DNA from: Aquimarina agarivorans
GTDB taxonomy: Bacteria > Bacteroidota > Bacteroidia > Flavobacteriales > Flavobacteriaceae
DNA: 64,000 bases
Direction of reading: 5' to 3'
Assembly (NCBI RefSeq): GCF_000218485.1
Contig: NZ_AFPB01000036.1
Span: 21,416-85,415 of the forward strand
The notes under the pieces are model-generated. The model was not told where the DNA came from and ran no database searches. It saw only the letters and a list, made by a program, of their open reading frames with translations. Of this stretch, positions 54,121 through 63,854 are shown piece after piece. Position 1 is the stretch's first letter. Every line of letters begins with the position of its first letter. Position numbers and translations under genes: made by a program.

Positions 54121-55179
54121 AGAAAAAATACAACACACCAAAATATACCATGGAGGAAAGACTTTTGATCTTTCTAAAAGATGGTATGTGTATTATTCTT
54201 ACGCGCATCCACAACTTAAAAATAAAGATGGTAGTCCAGTAATGGTTCGGCAACCTCCTTTGACCATGAGTATCAATAGAGATTATAAAACCAAAGAAGA
54301 AAGGTTATATCATCTCGGTGTGCTTAGAGAAGTAGTTTTAGAGTTACTTAAAGATGATTATTCTCCTTACAAAAATAATTTTTAGCTTACTAGCGAATCT
54401 TTACAATACACAGCAAACGATGCTTTGGATTATGCTTTAGACTTGAAAAATAGTACACTTTCTGATACATCGAAAGCTGATTATAAAAGTAGGTGTAATC
54501 AATTCAAGAAGTATTTAGAGCAAAATCATCTGGCTGATCAAAGTATATTAAGTGTAACGAGACAAGTAGTTAATACATATCTTGAAAGTATTGTAAAGAA
54601 AAGCAGTGCTAGAAATAGAAATAATACACGTATTGTTTTGAGTGCTTTATTTGGAGAATTAGCGGATAGTGAGATTATTCCAAAGAATGTAGTAGAAAGC
54701 ATTAAGGTTCTTGATACTAAATCCGCCAGTCATAATACTTATCCTTTAGAAGTTTTAGAAGGGCTTTTTACCTATATGAAAGAAAATGATCCTCTACCAT
54801 TATTGTTTGTGAAATTTGTGTCGTATAATTTTTTACGTCCAATTGAGGTTTGTCGTTTAAAACTTAAAGATATAGTGCTATCGCAAAAACTACTAATGGT
54901 CCAAACCAAGAATAAAAAGAAAGGAAGAAAGACGAAAATAATACCCAATATTGTTATAGACGAAATCAAGAATTTTGAATTTTCTACACAAGAATATTTT
55001 TTATTCACACCAACTGGTATTGGTGAATGGGAAGCTAAAGAAACCAGTAGAAGAGATTATTTTACCACAAGATTCCGAAAGGTAAAAAACGCTATAATGA
55101 ACACCTTAAAAAAGAAGGTAAATCAATTCAATTAGGTAGTGAATATACAGTGTATTCTTTTAGGCATACTTTTATTTGA
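54121..55179 (+). pseudogene. Decayed tyrosine recombinase (site-specific integrase)
   Basis: The N-terminal part (GGKTFDLSKRWYVYYSYAHP) ends at an in-frame TAG at 54383-54385. The main part (54425-55135) has an SAM-like core-binding domain (LSDTSKADYKSRCNQFKKYLEQN) and the first catalytic Arg in NFLRPIEVCRLKLKDI. A six-A run at about 55084 shifts the frame; the continuation reads HLKKEGKSIQLGSEYTVYSFRHTF (the HxxR box) and then stops at 55179, before the catalytic Tyr. No start codon is clear. It is certainly non-functional and was probably the integrase of an island using the tRNA-Met site. Confidence 0.8.
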
Positions 55180-55578
55180 CACCTTTAGAAATGGAATTGA
55201 AATTAACTCAAAATAAATATAGAAACGTGGCTTAGAATATTTGTGCCATATTTTGTTGGTAGTCCATTGATCTGTTTTTGCTATTTCCTTACCTGTGTAA
55301 AGTGCTTTTTTTATACTTACGACCCTTTCGTTTACGTAAATATTGTATTCTCTTGTTCGGTATTGTTTCCAATCGTAGCCTAAAAAAGGAATTAAAGTGT
55401 CTAATAACTTCTTTTTTTCAGTAGCATACTTTTTTGAATTTTGAGTATATAAACGTCTTTGAGTTCCTAACCAAGTTTTATCTATATCGACTAATGTTTT
55501 ATTTCCCTCCAATTCTTTTTGTATTCGAGATACTCGTTGTTTGAATACTTTTAATATGTGAGAATTGTTATTTCTCAT
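55132..55578 (-). CDS. Truncated protein with helicase-associated-domain-like repeat
   Basis: 148 residues. DIDKTWLGTQRRLYTQNSKKYATEKKKLLDTL and LGYDW resemble the helicase-associated (HA) repeat pattern LGxWxxxQRxxYxxxKLxxxRxxxLxxLGFxW. The last 16 codons overlap, on the opposite strand, the end of the decayed integrase, and the natural C-terminus is probably missing. Likely a leftover of the same island junction. Confidence 0.5.
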   Translation of the reverse strand: MRNNNSHILKVFKQRVSRIQKELEGNKTLVDIDKTWLGTQRRLYTQNSKKYATEKKKLLDTLIPFLGYDWKQYRTREYNIYVNERVVSIKKALYTGKEIAKTDQWTTNKIWHKYSKPRFYIYFELISIPFLKVSNKSMPKRIHCIFTT

Positions 55579-55752
55579 TATTTTATTGGGTGCTAATTGT
55601 TAAATGACGTTATCTTTGAAATAATTTTTTGTACTATTTATTTCATAATCATCAATTTAAATACTGAAGGTAAATTGTAATGTTCTACATGAAATTTTAT
55701 TGAAAAATATATTTTAGTGGTTTAGCACTTCATTTTTGGTATATAACTAAGC

Positions 55753-56526
55753 TTAAATAATTTCAAATTGTTTAGTTTCTTTAGACCAATAAAACTCAAT
55801 GTCTAGCATAATTTGTTCTTGTTCTTCAATACTACCAAAGCTTAAGACTGGGTCTCCATTTAAACGTTTTAAAGATATTTTTTTTCCATAAGCAGAAATT
55901 ACGGGTAATGATTTTTCATCAAAAATTAATTGATTATATCCGTTTTTAAAATCATTAATCATTCTATTGATACGATTTTGAGAATCTTTAGCAGATAGAT
56001 ACATAGAGGTTGCCATATTATATTCTCTATTTTCCATTTTTTGTTTTAAAATGTCATATCTACTAGTAACAATTAAGTTTGCTATTTCTTTATATGCTTT
56101 TCTGATTTCTAATATATAGTTTTTAACATCTACTATATCTTTACCATTTTTCCAATAATCTCTTAAACTGTACGGGATTTCTGCTTCAAAAAAAGACCCT
56201 CCTACTATTAAAGGTAGTTTTTCATCATTTACAGGTGCTGATTCAAAACCATCAAAAGTATCTATTAAATTAAAACCAACAGTGGTATCATAATATTTTA
56301 TGGAATAATTTAATGATGCCTTCTTAGATAATTCAGAAGTTCCCGAAAGCGGTAATATTTTTATAGTTACTTCTTGTTTCCCTGAACTCGAAATAGTATA
56401 ATTGACAGGTATACTTGTGGATACCTGCCCTTCTACATTCATAGTTAATACAGGTTGGTCATTTATTCGTATCTCAAATAAGCACGCGCTTGCTGAAAAA
56501 TTAACCATGTAATAAGGTTCTTTCAT
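55753..56526 (-). CDS. Unknown protein at the T6SS cargo locus
   Basis: 257 residues without signal peptide or membrane segment. The first 110 residues are beta-rich (CLFEIRINDQPVLTMNVEGQV); the rest is helical (YILEIRKAYKEIANLIVTSRY) with a short beta end. I do not recognise a family. Its position downstream of the lipoprotein pair suggests a cargo-associated or immunity function, but a 190-base gap separates it. Confidence 0.6.
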   Translation of the reverse strand: MKEPYYMVNFSASACLFEIRINDQPVLTMNVEGQVSTSIPVNYTISSSGKQEVTIKILPLSGTSELSKKASLNYSIKYYDTTVGFNLIDTFDGFESAPVNDEKLPLIVGGSFFEAEIPYSLRDYWKNGKDIVDVKNYILEIRKAYKEIANLIVTSRYDILKQKMENREYNMATSMYLSAKDSQNRINRMINDFKNGYNQLIFDEKSLPVISAYGKKISLKRLNGDPVLSFGSIEEQEQIMLDIEFYWSKETKQFEII

Positions 56527-56718
56527 TATATATTTATCTATTTTTTTTAGCCTTTTTTACTTTTTTATCGACCATATTCTTTATTAAGTTAAAGGTTTCA
56601 TTAAATTGCTATTAATAAAATCAAAATCGGATTTTTTTAAGCAATTATTTATTTAAAAACTTGTTATTTATATTCTAATAATTTTTTAACACCTTAGATT
56701 ATAATAGCAATAATATAT

Positions 56719-57405
56719 TTATTTAGTAACCTTTAACGTATAATTATCAGGGTCACTTTCTTTTAATTCTTCTAAAAAATCTTGATACGTATAGTTTAGG
56801 TTCTTCTTCTTTTTTCTCTCATATAAATATTTTTCCCAACCATTAAAAGGTCCATGTAATTCTAGTTTTAGAACGTCATCAAAATTATGCAATACGGTAA
56901 GATATACTTTACTTGTTTCATTTAGAGAGACTTTAAGACAGTACAAAATCTTATTTTCTTGATCTTCCCATATAAGGCTATATTTATTTTCCCTTTTCTC
57001 TCTTCCAAAATACGTATAATCAGGGTTTCTTAATTTTTCATGTAAGGTTTTTATAATTTTTTCAGCTTCATCTAGGGAATAAATGTGAATGTCATATTTG
57101 GTTATAACAAAATCACTTTTATTATATGTAAAACTAACTCCATTAATTCCATGATCATCATTATTAGGATTTTGTTGTCCTTTAAAATTTACGTTATTAA
57201 AATGTAAAAATTCATTATTTTTTACAATTAACCTTCTTTTTCCTAAAGAAAGATCATCATCTGCATTTTTTTCAGAATCGGAACCAACTATATCAATTAT
57301 TTTATCTCTATTGAGTTTAATATCTGTAAGGTCGAAATCAGATTGTGCTGAACAGCTATTAATAAATAAGTTTATAATTACTATTTGGATTATTTTTTTT
57401 AACAT
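56719..57405 (-). CDS. Lipoprotein, second of a tandem paralogous pair (candidate T6SS immunity)
   Basis: 228 residues with a lipoprotein signal (MLKKIIQIVIINLFINSCSAQ; lipobox INSC). The mature part is very similar to the neighbour: FDLTDIKLNRDKI, FKGQQNPN, INGVSFTYNKSDFVITKYDIHIYSL, LIWEDQENKILYCL, GPFNGWEKYLYERKKKKN. Periplasmic lipoproteins next to a T6SS effector gene are usually immunity proteins. The duplication suggests diversification against effector variants. Confidence 0.7.
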   Translation of the reverse strand: MLKKIIQIVIINLFINSCSAQSDFDLTDIKLNRDKIIDIVGSDSEKNADDDLSLGKRRLIVKNNEFLHFNNVNFKGQQNPNNDDHGINGVSFTYNKSDFVITKYDIHIYSLDEAEKIIKTLHEKLRNPDYTYFGREKRENKYSLIWEDQENKILYCLKVSLNETSKVYLTVLHNFDDVLKLELHGPFNGWEKYLYERKKKKNLNYTYQDFLEELKESDPDNYTLKVTK

Positions 57406-57439
57406 CTTAGGTTTTAAGATTAAAATATTCTTTATTTAG

Positions 57440-58120
57440 TTATTTTAAGAGTTTCATCATTAGGCTTTTTTCTTTTAATTCCTTTAAATAGTCTTGATAA
57501 CTATAATTTTGAGTATTTTTTTTCTTTCTTTCATACAAGTAATCTTCCCAATATGAATAAGGTCCAAATAGTTCTAGTTTTGAAATATCATTAAAGTTAT
57601 ATAGAGCAGTAAGTGAAACTTTACTTGTACTATCAAGACTTATATCAAGGAGATATAAGGTTTTATTATCTTGGTCTTCCCATATTAACTTATCATTTCT
57701 ATTGGTGTTTTTGTCATTCCAATCTCTAAATACATAATTAGGTTTTCCTAATTTTTCGTGTACTGTCTTAATGATTTTTCCAGCTTCATTTAAAGAATAA
57801 ATGTGAATTTTATACTTCGTTATTACAGCATCTTTTTTGTTATAAGTAAAGGTTACTCCATTTATTCCATGTTTACTATTGGGATTTTGTTGTCCTTTAA
57901 AGGATACTTTATTAAAATATAAAAACTCACTTTTTTTTGTGATTAATTTTTTTTGTCCATCCGATACATATTGGTCGTGTCCTTTTTTTTGTGCATCGGG
58001 TCCGTAAATCTCTGTTATTTTATCTCTATTGAGTTTAATATCTGTAAGATCGAAATTGGATTGTGCTGAACAGCTATTTATCAAAAAGCTCATTAATAGT
58101 ATTTTAATTATATTCTTCAT
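57440..58120 (-). CDS. Lipoprotein, first of a tandem paralogous pair (candidate T6SS immunity)
   Basis: 226 residues with a lipoprotein signal (MKNIIKILLMSFLINSCSAQ). Shares its whole length with the next protein; the differences cluster in the segments after the signal and around residues 120-140. It starts nine bases after the effector gene, the usual effector-immunity layout. Confidence 0.7.
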   Translation of the reverse strand: MKNIIKILLMSFLINSCSAQSNFDLTDIKLNRDKITEIYGPDAQKKGHDQYVSDGQKKLITKKSEFLYFNKVSFKGQQNPNSKHGINGVTFTYNKKDAVITKYKIHIYSLNEAGKIIKTVHEKLGKPNYVFRDWNDKNTNRNDKLIWEDQDNKTLYLLDISLDSTSKVSLTALYNFNDISKLELFGPYSYWEDYLYERKKKNTQNYSYQDYLKELKEKSLMMKLLK

Positions 58121-58129
58121 TTTTTAATT

Positions 58130-60871
58130 TTATTTATCTGTGTCGCCTAAAATAGCAAAATCGGCATTTAATCCTGTTGTTTTTTCAATACTTTCTACAA
58201 TATCAAAAGGTCTAATGATTCTTTTAAATTCTTCATCATAATCTACAAGGTCTGCATGCCATCCTGGCCAATGTTTTTTTATAGTGATTCCTATTTCTGC
58301 TTTTGCCACTACTCTTGCATTTAACCCATCAAACCTAAGAGCAGGACGGTAATACAAGGTTTCATTTTGGTATTTTAAAGCGTGCCCAAAGGTGACGGAT
58401 CCTGTACCCTCTACACTTGCTTCGGCATTAAAGTAAAATTGAGCTACTACTAAGGCTACTTTCGCTTTTATAAGTATCCCAGCCTCCAAGGTAAGGCCAA
58501 TGGTAGCTTCTGCATCGGCTTTTATAATATTGTTTTTGTCTGTACTGTCCGATGCAGTATTGTACTGTAAGGCAATTTCTGGGATTTTTATAATTCCAAA
58601 TACAATAAGGTTAACATATATCTTTAATTTAAAAGGACTATCATCATTATCTTCGAATTCTAACCATTCTAGTATTTCGTCTGCAATTATACCTGCGGGA
58701 CCTGCAGCTCCTAAAGCGGTTCTCAATAGATCAAAGGTAAGTTCCATACCCACAAGTGGGTCTGCCTGTAGGTAAAATTTAACTAAAGTACCCACTTCAT
58801 TAGTGGGTTTGTTATTTTTATACCCCCGTGCCAATTCCCAATGCGCACCTAAACGAAATTTAGGAGGCATAACTTCAATTTCAGCGGGAAATTTTTTGCC
58901 TATAGTTTTAGTTAATTTAGATTTTGTGCCTCCAGCAATTAATTTTGAGGCGTCCTTTATTTTTTCAAAAACGGAATAAAACTGTTTTAGTTTAGCGTCG
59001 TATTCCTTAGTGTACTCTTTTTTTTCATCGTAGGTGGCTTCGGATACTTCAGGTACTCCATTTGCAGTTTTGTTCCATTGTGCTTGTAAAAGTGCGCCAA
59101 AGCTAACTTCTGTTTGCTTCCATCGCTTTTCTGCACCTATTTTTCCAGCTTTAGAAAAGAGTTCTTTTTGCCTAGCTTTACTTACGTTTTGCCATTTTAC
59201 AGCTAATGGGTTGTTTAAATTCAAATACAAATGAAAATCCCACCTAATATCGGGATGTGCGGAAATAAGTATTGTATTGTTTTTTTTATTGGAGTAATAC
59301 CTACAGGTATTTATATAAATTTTATAAAGGTTAGGATCTACCAAATGGGGCAAAATATAGTTTAGCGGAGCAAGTGGAAGCCATGAAGAGGTAGGTGCAT
59401 AAATGTGTTGTAAAATTTCTGATGTTCCTTTCTTTTCTATCCTTTTTCCTGTAGGGTCTATAATAATTACATCATCGGTATGCTTTAACGCTTTACTTTC
59501 TTTAAAACAATGCTCAGTGCTTTTCAAGCCATCAATGGTTAGTTTAATTTTTCTTGGTACAGAACCTGTTTTATTTGGAACTACGGTTTGGTATTTTATA
59601 GCGCCTGTTCCGTCAAATTTATATTTTATAGTTACACGTCTATTCAATTGGTGATGGGCTTCGGTCATGTTTTTTCCATTTACCAAAAGCCTTCTTTTTC
59701 CATAACCCGTAGCAGATATTCTTCTTTTTTCAATACCCTTTTCCACTAAATAATCCACTGAAGATCTAGCTCTTTCATTAGATAAATTATCATTATAATT
59801 ATCATCTGCTCTACTATCACAATGTGCCCCAAGCTCTACTGGGGTATAGGGGTTTTCATTTAAAAAGGCTGCTATTTCATCTAAAATTAGTTTGGCATCA
59901 GCTCTTAAATTTCCATCATCTAAATCAAAATTAATAACTTGAGAAATGGCAAATTCTTTCATCTTTTCTTCTCCTCCCAATTTTAATTTATCCTCATTAA
60001 AAAGTTCTATGGGTTTACCATCATCTTCAATACTTATTTTCTTGAATCTACAGGTTTCGTAGCGTTCTATATTAATTTCGTTTTTTCTTAATTTTAATGG
60101 GCGTGTTGTAACAGCTTTTTTCGCAACTCTTGAAGATACTTCAAATTTAAAGTTTAATAATTTAGTTTTTTCTCTAAAAACAAGTGTTCGTGAACCTTTT
60201 ACTTTTATTATTGCATAGTATTTTTCAACGCTATTCTTAAACCATCCGTGGTATTTTTTCCAATTATAGGTGTTTCTTAATTTTATATTTAACTCTCCAT
60301 TTCTACATTCTGTTATGTATGTTTTAGGTATTTGTTCATCTTCACCTAGCTCATCATGATAAATTAGAACTTCTAACTTAGTTCCATTACAACCTTCTAA
60401 TTGAGCATTTAGCCAAACATCGTCGCCAAATTCTAATTTTTCAGATAAGGCTTTTCCGCCACGAGATTTACTCCAAGTAGTACTTATTAATTTTGGTTCA
60501 CAAGTGCCCACTATTAATATTTTGGCAGGATATTCATTCGTTGGTTTACTCATAAAGGCTTCAACTTCCATTACTTTTGATCCACAGTATTTAGGATCCA
60601 TAGAAATTTCAACCATATCACCTACAATATTAGTCCTGTCGTTTGCTGTATATGGGAAGTTTTCTGAGGGTTTTGCAATCCATTTAGCTCTTCCTTTTTG
60701 TTCGTCGGGGGTATCTTTATAATAAAATGCTCGAAAAAGTTCTTTTTTGCCAGCTTCCAAAAACATTTTGGGCTTAAAATCGTGCTTAGTCACTATTTCT
60801 GAAGCTATACGCGGTGTACTTGTTGCTTCTCTATATTCTCTACCTATTTTTTCTACACCTTTTTTAGCCAT
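58130..60871 (-). CDS. Large T6SS effector-like protein with OmpA domain
   Basis: 913 residues. N-terminal 300 residues beta-rich, with Cys and Tyr segments typical of Bacteroidota T6SS cargo. Residues about 310-430 form an OmpA peptidoglycan-binding domain (FDLDDGNLRADAKLILDEI, ELGAHCDSRADDNYNDNLSNERA, RISATGYGKRR). The C-terminal 250 residues contain Gly/Ala-rich hydrophobic stretches (LLRTALGAAGPAGIIADEIL, IYVNLIVFGIIKI, ATIGLTLEAGILIKAKVALVV), suggesting a membrane-active toxin domain. The OmpA domain would act in the target periplasm, matching lipoprotein immunity. No signal peptide. Seven bases after the PAAR-like gene. Confidence 0.75.
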   Translation of the reverse strand: MAKKGVEKIGREYREATSTPRIASEIVTKHDFKPKMFLEAGKKELFRAFYYKDTPDEQKGRAKWIAKPSENFPYTANDRTNIVGDMVEISMDPKYCGSKVMEVEAFMSKPTNEYPAKILIVGTCEPKLISTTWSKSRGGKALSEKLEFGDDVWLNAQLEGCNGTKLEVLIYHDELGEDEQIPKTYITECRNGELNIKLRNTYNWKKYHGWFKNSVEKYYAIIKVKGSRTLVFREKTKLLNFKFEVSSRVAKKAVTTRPLKLRKNEINIERYETCRFKKISIEDDGKPIELFNEDKLKLGGEEKMKEFAISQVINFDLDDGNLRADAKLILDEIAAFLNENPYTPVELGAHCDSRADDNYNDNLSNERARSSVDYLVEKGIEKRRISATGYGKRRLLVNGKNMTEAHHQLNRRVTIKYKFDGTGAIKYQTVVPNKTGSVPRKIKLTIDGLKSTEHCFKESKALKHTDDVIIIDPTGKRIEKKGTSEILQHIYAPTSSWLPLAPLNYILPHLVDPNLYKIYINTCRYYSNKKNNTILISAHPDIRWDFHLYLNLNNPLAVKWQNVSKARQKELFSKAGKIGAEKRWKQTEVSFGALLQAQWNKTANGVPEVSEATYDEKKEYTKEYDAKLKQFYSVFEKIKDASKLIAGGTKSKLTKTIGKKFPAEIEVMPPKFRLGAHWELARGYKNNKPTNEVGTLVKFYLQADPLVGMELTFDLLRTALGAAGPAGIIADEILEWLEFEDNDDSPFKLKIYVNLIVFGIIKIPEIALQYNTASDSTDKNNIIKADAEATIGLTLEAGILIKAKVALVVAQFYFNAEASVEGTGSVTFGHALKYQNETLYYRPALRFDGLNARVVAKAEIGITIKKHWPGWHADLVDYDEEFKRIIRPFDIVESIEKTTGLNADFAILGDTDK

Positions 60872-60877
60872 ACTATT

Positions 60878-61375
60878 TTATTTAGCAATTATGGTTATCA
60901 CTTCATCATCATAGGATTCATATTGTAATTCTTTTGTATCTACCATTGGGTTCAATTGAGTTTGAATTTCATGATTTGCATTCTCAAAACCTGCACCAGT
61001 ACCTTCGGCAGTTTGACCATGATTTAGAATGCTAATACAGGGGCTTCCTGCAATGGGACAGGTGGCTTTACTGTCTTCTAATAGTATTTTACCTTTATTG
61101 CTCAATTCAACATTCTCGTAGGCACCGTCCCATTTGGTTATTACTATTTGGCAAGGTTTAAAACTACTGCCTGTGGGTTGTAATTTACATTGTCCAAAAG
61201 TATTCTTCTCAAAGGTAGCACCGCCAATTTCCATTGTAGAAGCTATTAATTTTTGTGACCCCTCACTGTCGTTGGCATAATTTCTTGTCTGAGACAATAC
61301 CTTGAGCTTGTCCGGGAAATCACCAAATTGGCATGTGCACAGGGCACCTTGTACTACAGCGTGTTTTTCACTCAT
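60878..61375 (-). CDS. DUF4280 PAAR-like T6SS spike-tip protein
   Basis: 165 residues. GALCTCQFGDFPDKLKVLS at the N-terminus, FGQCKL, FKPC and ATCPIAGSPCISILNHGQT match the PAAR-like DUF4280 fold of Bacteroidota T6SS tips. The tip sits on VgrG and carries the effector encoded next. It lies three bases after the adaptor-like gene. Confidence 0.85.
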   Translation of the reverse strand: MSEKHAVVQGALCTCQFGDFPDKLKVLSQTRNYANDSEGSQKLIASTMEIGGATFEKNTFGQCKLQPTGSSFKPCQIVITKWDGAYENVELSNKGKILLEDSKATCPIAGSPCISILNHGQTAEGTGAGFENANHEIQTQLNPMVDTKELQYESYDDEVITIIAK

Positions 61376-61378
61376 AAC

Positions 61379-62353
61379 TTATTTATTAGCTTTTTTTAAA
61401 AATTTAGACCAAAAGCTATTTGTTGCCTTTTTCTCAGTTGTGACTTCTTCTTTTTCTTCCACTTGTTCCAAAGCAAACATTTTTACAGTAACTTTTTTAG
61501 GGTTTTCAAATTGAGTGTCAAAAAAAGCTTCAATACCCTCTATAACTCCTGTTTTCTTGTTGATGCCGTAAGTAAGATCACAGGTGCCTTTCAATGCTTT
61601 TTCTTCTGGGTTTAACATTTTGTAATAGGGGAATTCTAATTCTTGCTCTAAATCTAAAGCACACCTTTCATCGTGTAATTCTCCTTTTATTTTTACAAAA
61701 TGAATGGGACCTGAGGGGTTCTTTTTTATTTTATTAATGGTCTTATAGCTTACTGGTCCTGCATTACCAGCTACATAATATTTAGAGGTGTTATAAGAAG
61801 GGGATATTATAAAACTAGACTTTTCAGGGTTAAAAGCATCATCTGGATAACTGCCATAAATAGGAGCGAAAAATAGATGTAAAAACCAATCCTGTGCCAT
61901 TTTCTTTTGAAAAAGACTTGGGTATATTAACGTTTTATCGTTTAAAGCAATGTATTGATCAACAGATTCTCCTTGATAATAACTCTTAATTTGTCGCTTT
62001 ACTTTTTGCCACCTTGTTTGAACCTCTTTAAAATTTGTTATAGTATGAAGAGTTCCTCTTGCAGTAGTTTCTATTTCTAACGGATAAATAACTTGACTCA
62101 CTTTTGCTGCTAACTCATCGGTATTGGCTTCAGGACTTGTATCATTAATGTATATTTCTGGATTTCTATCTATTCTAAATATATTGTTATTCTCTTCAGA
62201 TTTACCAATATATTTAATTTCCAATTTATACCGAAGCGCATTTTTTGCATGATTGTCTTCAAAAATAATCATGCATCCATATCGGGTATATAAACCTTCT
62301 GGATTTAGGTATAGTGTGTTATTTTTTAATGCTTTTTCTTCTATTTCTACCAC
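61379..62353 (-). CDS. Unknown protein between VgrG and PAAR (possible adaptor)
   Basis: 324 residues, no signal peptide. Segments such as LYTRYGCMIIFEDNHAKNALRY and SYYQGESVDQYIALNDKT look folded and mixed alpha/beta; the C-terminus is a Lys/Glu-rich tail with WSKFLKKANK. I do not recognise a family. Position between vgrG and the tip gene is where effector adaptors and chaperones lie. Confidence 0.6.
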   Translation of the reverse strand: MVEIEEKALKNNTLYLNPEGLYTRYGCMIIFEDNHAKNALRYKLEIKYIGKSEENNNIFRIDRNPEIYINDTSPEANTDELAAKVSQVIYPLEIETTARGTLHTITNFKEVQTRWQKVKRQIKSYYQGESVDQYIALNDKTLIYPSLFQKKMAQDWFLHLFFAPIYGSYPDDAFNPEKSSFIISPSYNTSKYYVAGNAGPVSYKTINKIKKNPSGPIHFVKIKGELHDERCALDLEQELEFPYYKMLNPEEKALKGTCDLTYGINKKTGVIEGIEAFFDTQFENPKKVTVKMFALEQVEEKEEVTTEKKATNSFWSKFLKKANK

Positions 62354-62378
62354 ATTAATATAGTTTGCAATGCTATTT

Positions 62379-63851
62379 TTAATATAATTTTACCTTTTCA
62401 GTACTCTGAATATCTACTATTTTACCAGAAGCTAGGGTAAGATTTTTAGAATTACTACTCAACGTAATTTCTTCTGATACCATTTCTTGTTTTTCAGTAC
62501 TTACCATTAAGTTTTTATCGACAACAATATTTTTGTTTTTCGCCATCATATTCAAGTTTTCTCCTACGCTATTAGTCATATCTTTTCCTGCCGATACTTC
62601 TATATTTTCTGAAGCACTGATTTTTATATTTTTTGCACTGAGTGTCATATTCTCTAAAGCAGAAATTTCCATATTATTATTGGCCGTATCAATTAAAATT
62701 TTGTTACCATTTTTATCGGTAATGGTAATCATCTCACCTCCTTTGGTGTCATTGAGTTCAATAACATGCCCTCCCTTGGTGGTAAGTCCTTTAAAATCGT
62801 TGTTTTCACTTTGCCAAGCATTGTGCTTGTTTACTCCTGTATATAGTGCCGATTGCATGTAAGGGCGTTCTACATCACCATTTTCAAAACCTATTAATAC
62901 TTCATCATTTTCCTCGGGTAATAAATGAAACCCTCTATCGCCTCCAGCATAGGGAGTGGCTACACGTATCCAAGGGGTAGTTTTATTGTACATTTTTTGC
63001 CAAGGAAATTGTGCCTTTATGCGACTCATCCCATTAGGGTCGTTAACAGCTATTACTTTGGCTACTTGTGGATGAGAAGGGTGCATTAAATCGATATCCG
63101 TTAAAGGATAAACGTCAATTTCTAAGGGTATTGCCGTAAAGTTATTGGTATATGTTCCTCCTTGCTTATAACTGTGTTTAATTTGTATTACCCTGTAGCG
63201 TCCAAAGTCTCCTTGATTACTCTTAATAACAATAATTTTCCCCAGTGAAACTCCAGTATTGGTGCTTTTACCTACAATGCTTACTTGTTTTTGTTCGGCT
63301 AACTTTTTTTGTAATGCTACCGAGCTGTCTAATTGTTGTTGCAATTGTTGGCTCTCGAATCCGTAAAAAATTTGTTTATTGTCTTTTTTATGGAAAAATT
63401 GCTTGCTCACATTGTTGGCAAATGCACTATATCCACTAGCACTTGAAGCGATACTGTTACTCGAGGTTTCTATAGTACTTTCAGATGTATAATCATTGCT
63501 ATAATAATTAAAATGTAAAGGGTTAACTGTTAAACCCAAACTAAAATCCTTTAAGTCGACTCCGTAATTTAAAGGTATTTCGTCTCCTAAATCAGGTTTT
63601 CCAAAATGTAACGTATCTCTACTATATACCAAATACTCGCCTTGTGTAGCGGCTAAATATTGTAAATACTGGAAAGTACTTTGGTGATGTTGTACCGAGT
63701 AGGAGAGCAATGTGTCATTTTCTGGTTGTACTCTTATACTGAATTCTGAGCTATTGTAGTCTTTAGTGATTTCTTCAATGATATCGGAAACTGATTTTTC
63801 TAAAAAGCTATCTATATTAGAACCATCATCTAAAAGAATGCTGTTACTCAT
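62379..63851 (-). CDS. VgrG-like T6SS spike protein, main part
   Basis: 490 residues from the ATG at 63851. Contains the gp27-like part (LLDDGSNIDSFLEKSVSDII, QTRN-like barrel), the gp5 OB-fold segment (VAKVIAVNDPNGMSRIKAQFPW, WIRVATPYAGGDRGFHLLPEENDEVLIGFENGD) and the C-terminal beta-helix with NGNKILIDTANNN and repeated SA-N-I motifs. The natural protein begins further upstream: the same frame continues past a TAA at 63855-63857 (IEV*GMSNS) into more VgrG sequence. Confidence 0.85.
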   Translation of the reverse strand: MSNSILLDDGSNIDSFLEKSVSDIIEEITKDYNSSEFSIRVQPENDTLLSYSVQHHQSTFQYLQYLAATQGEYLVYSRDTLHFGKPDLGDEIPLNYGVDLKDFSLGLTVNPLHFNYYSNDYTSESTIETSSNSIASSASGYSAFANNVSKQFFHKKDNKQIFYGFESQQLQQQLDSSVALQKKLAEQKQVSIVGKSTNTGVSLGKIIVIKSNQGDFGRYRVIQIKHSYKQGGTYTNNFTAIPLEIDVYPLTDIDLMHPSHPQVAKVIAVNDPNGMSRIKAQFPWQKMYNKTTPWIRVATPYAGGDRGFHLLPEENDEVLIGFENGDVERPYMQSALYTGVNKHNAWQSENNDFKGLTTKGGHVIELNDTKGGEMITITDKNGNKILIDTANNNMEISALENMTLSAKNIKISASENIEVSAGKDMTNSVGENLNMMAKNKNIVVDKNLMVSTEKQEMVSEEITLSSNSKNLTLASGKIVDIQSTEKVKLY

Positions 63852-63854
63852 TCC

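Noticed and set aside
53969..54253. Open frame on the - strand ending in SGNRTRTCDLRVMS
   Set aside because: This is the well-known false translation of an antisense tRNA T-arm and anticodon region; it overlaps the tRNA-Met fragment and a terminator.
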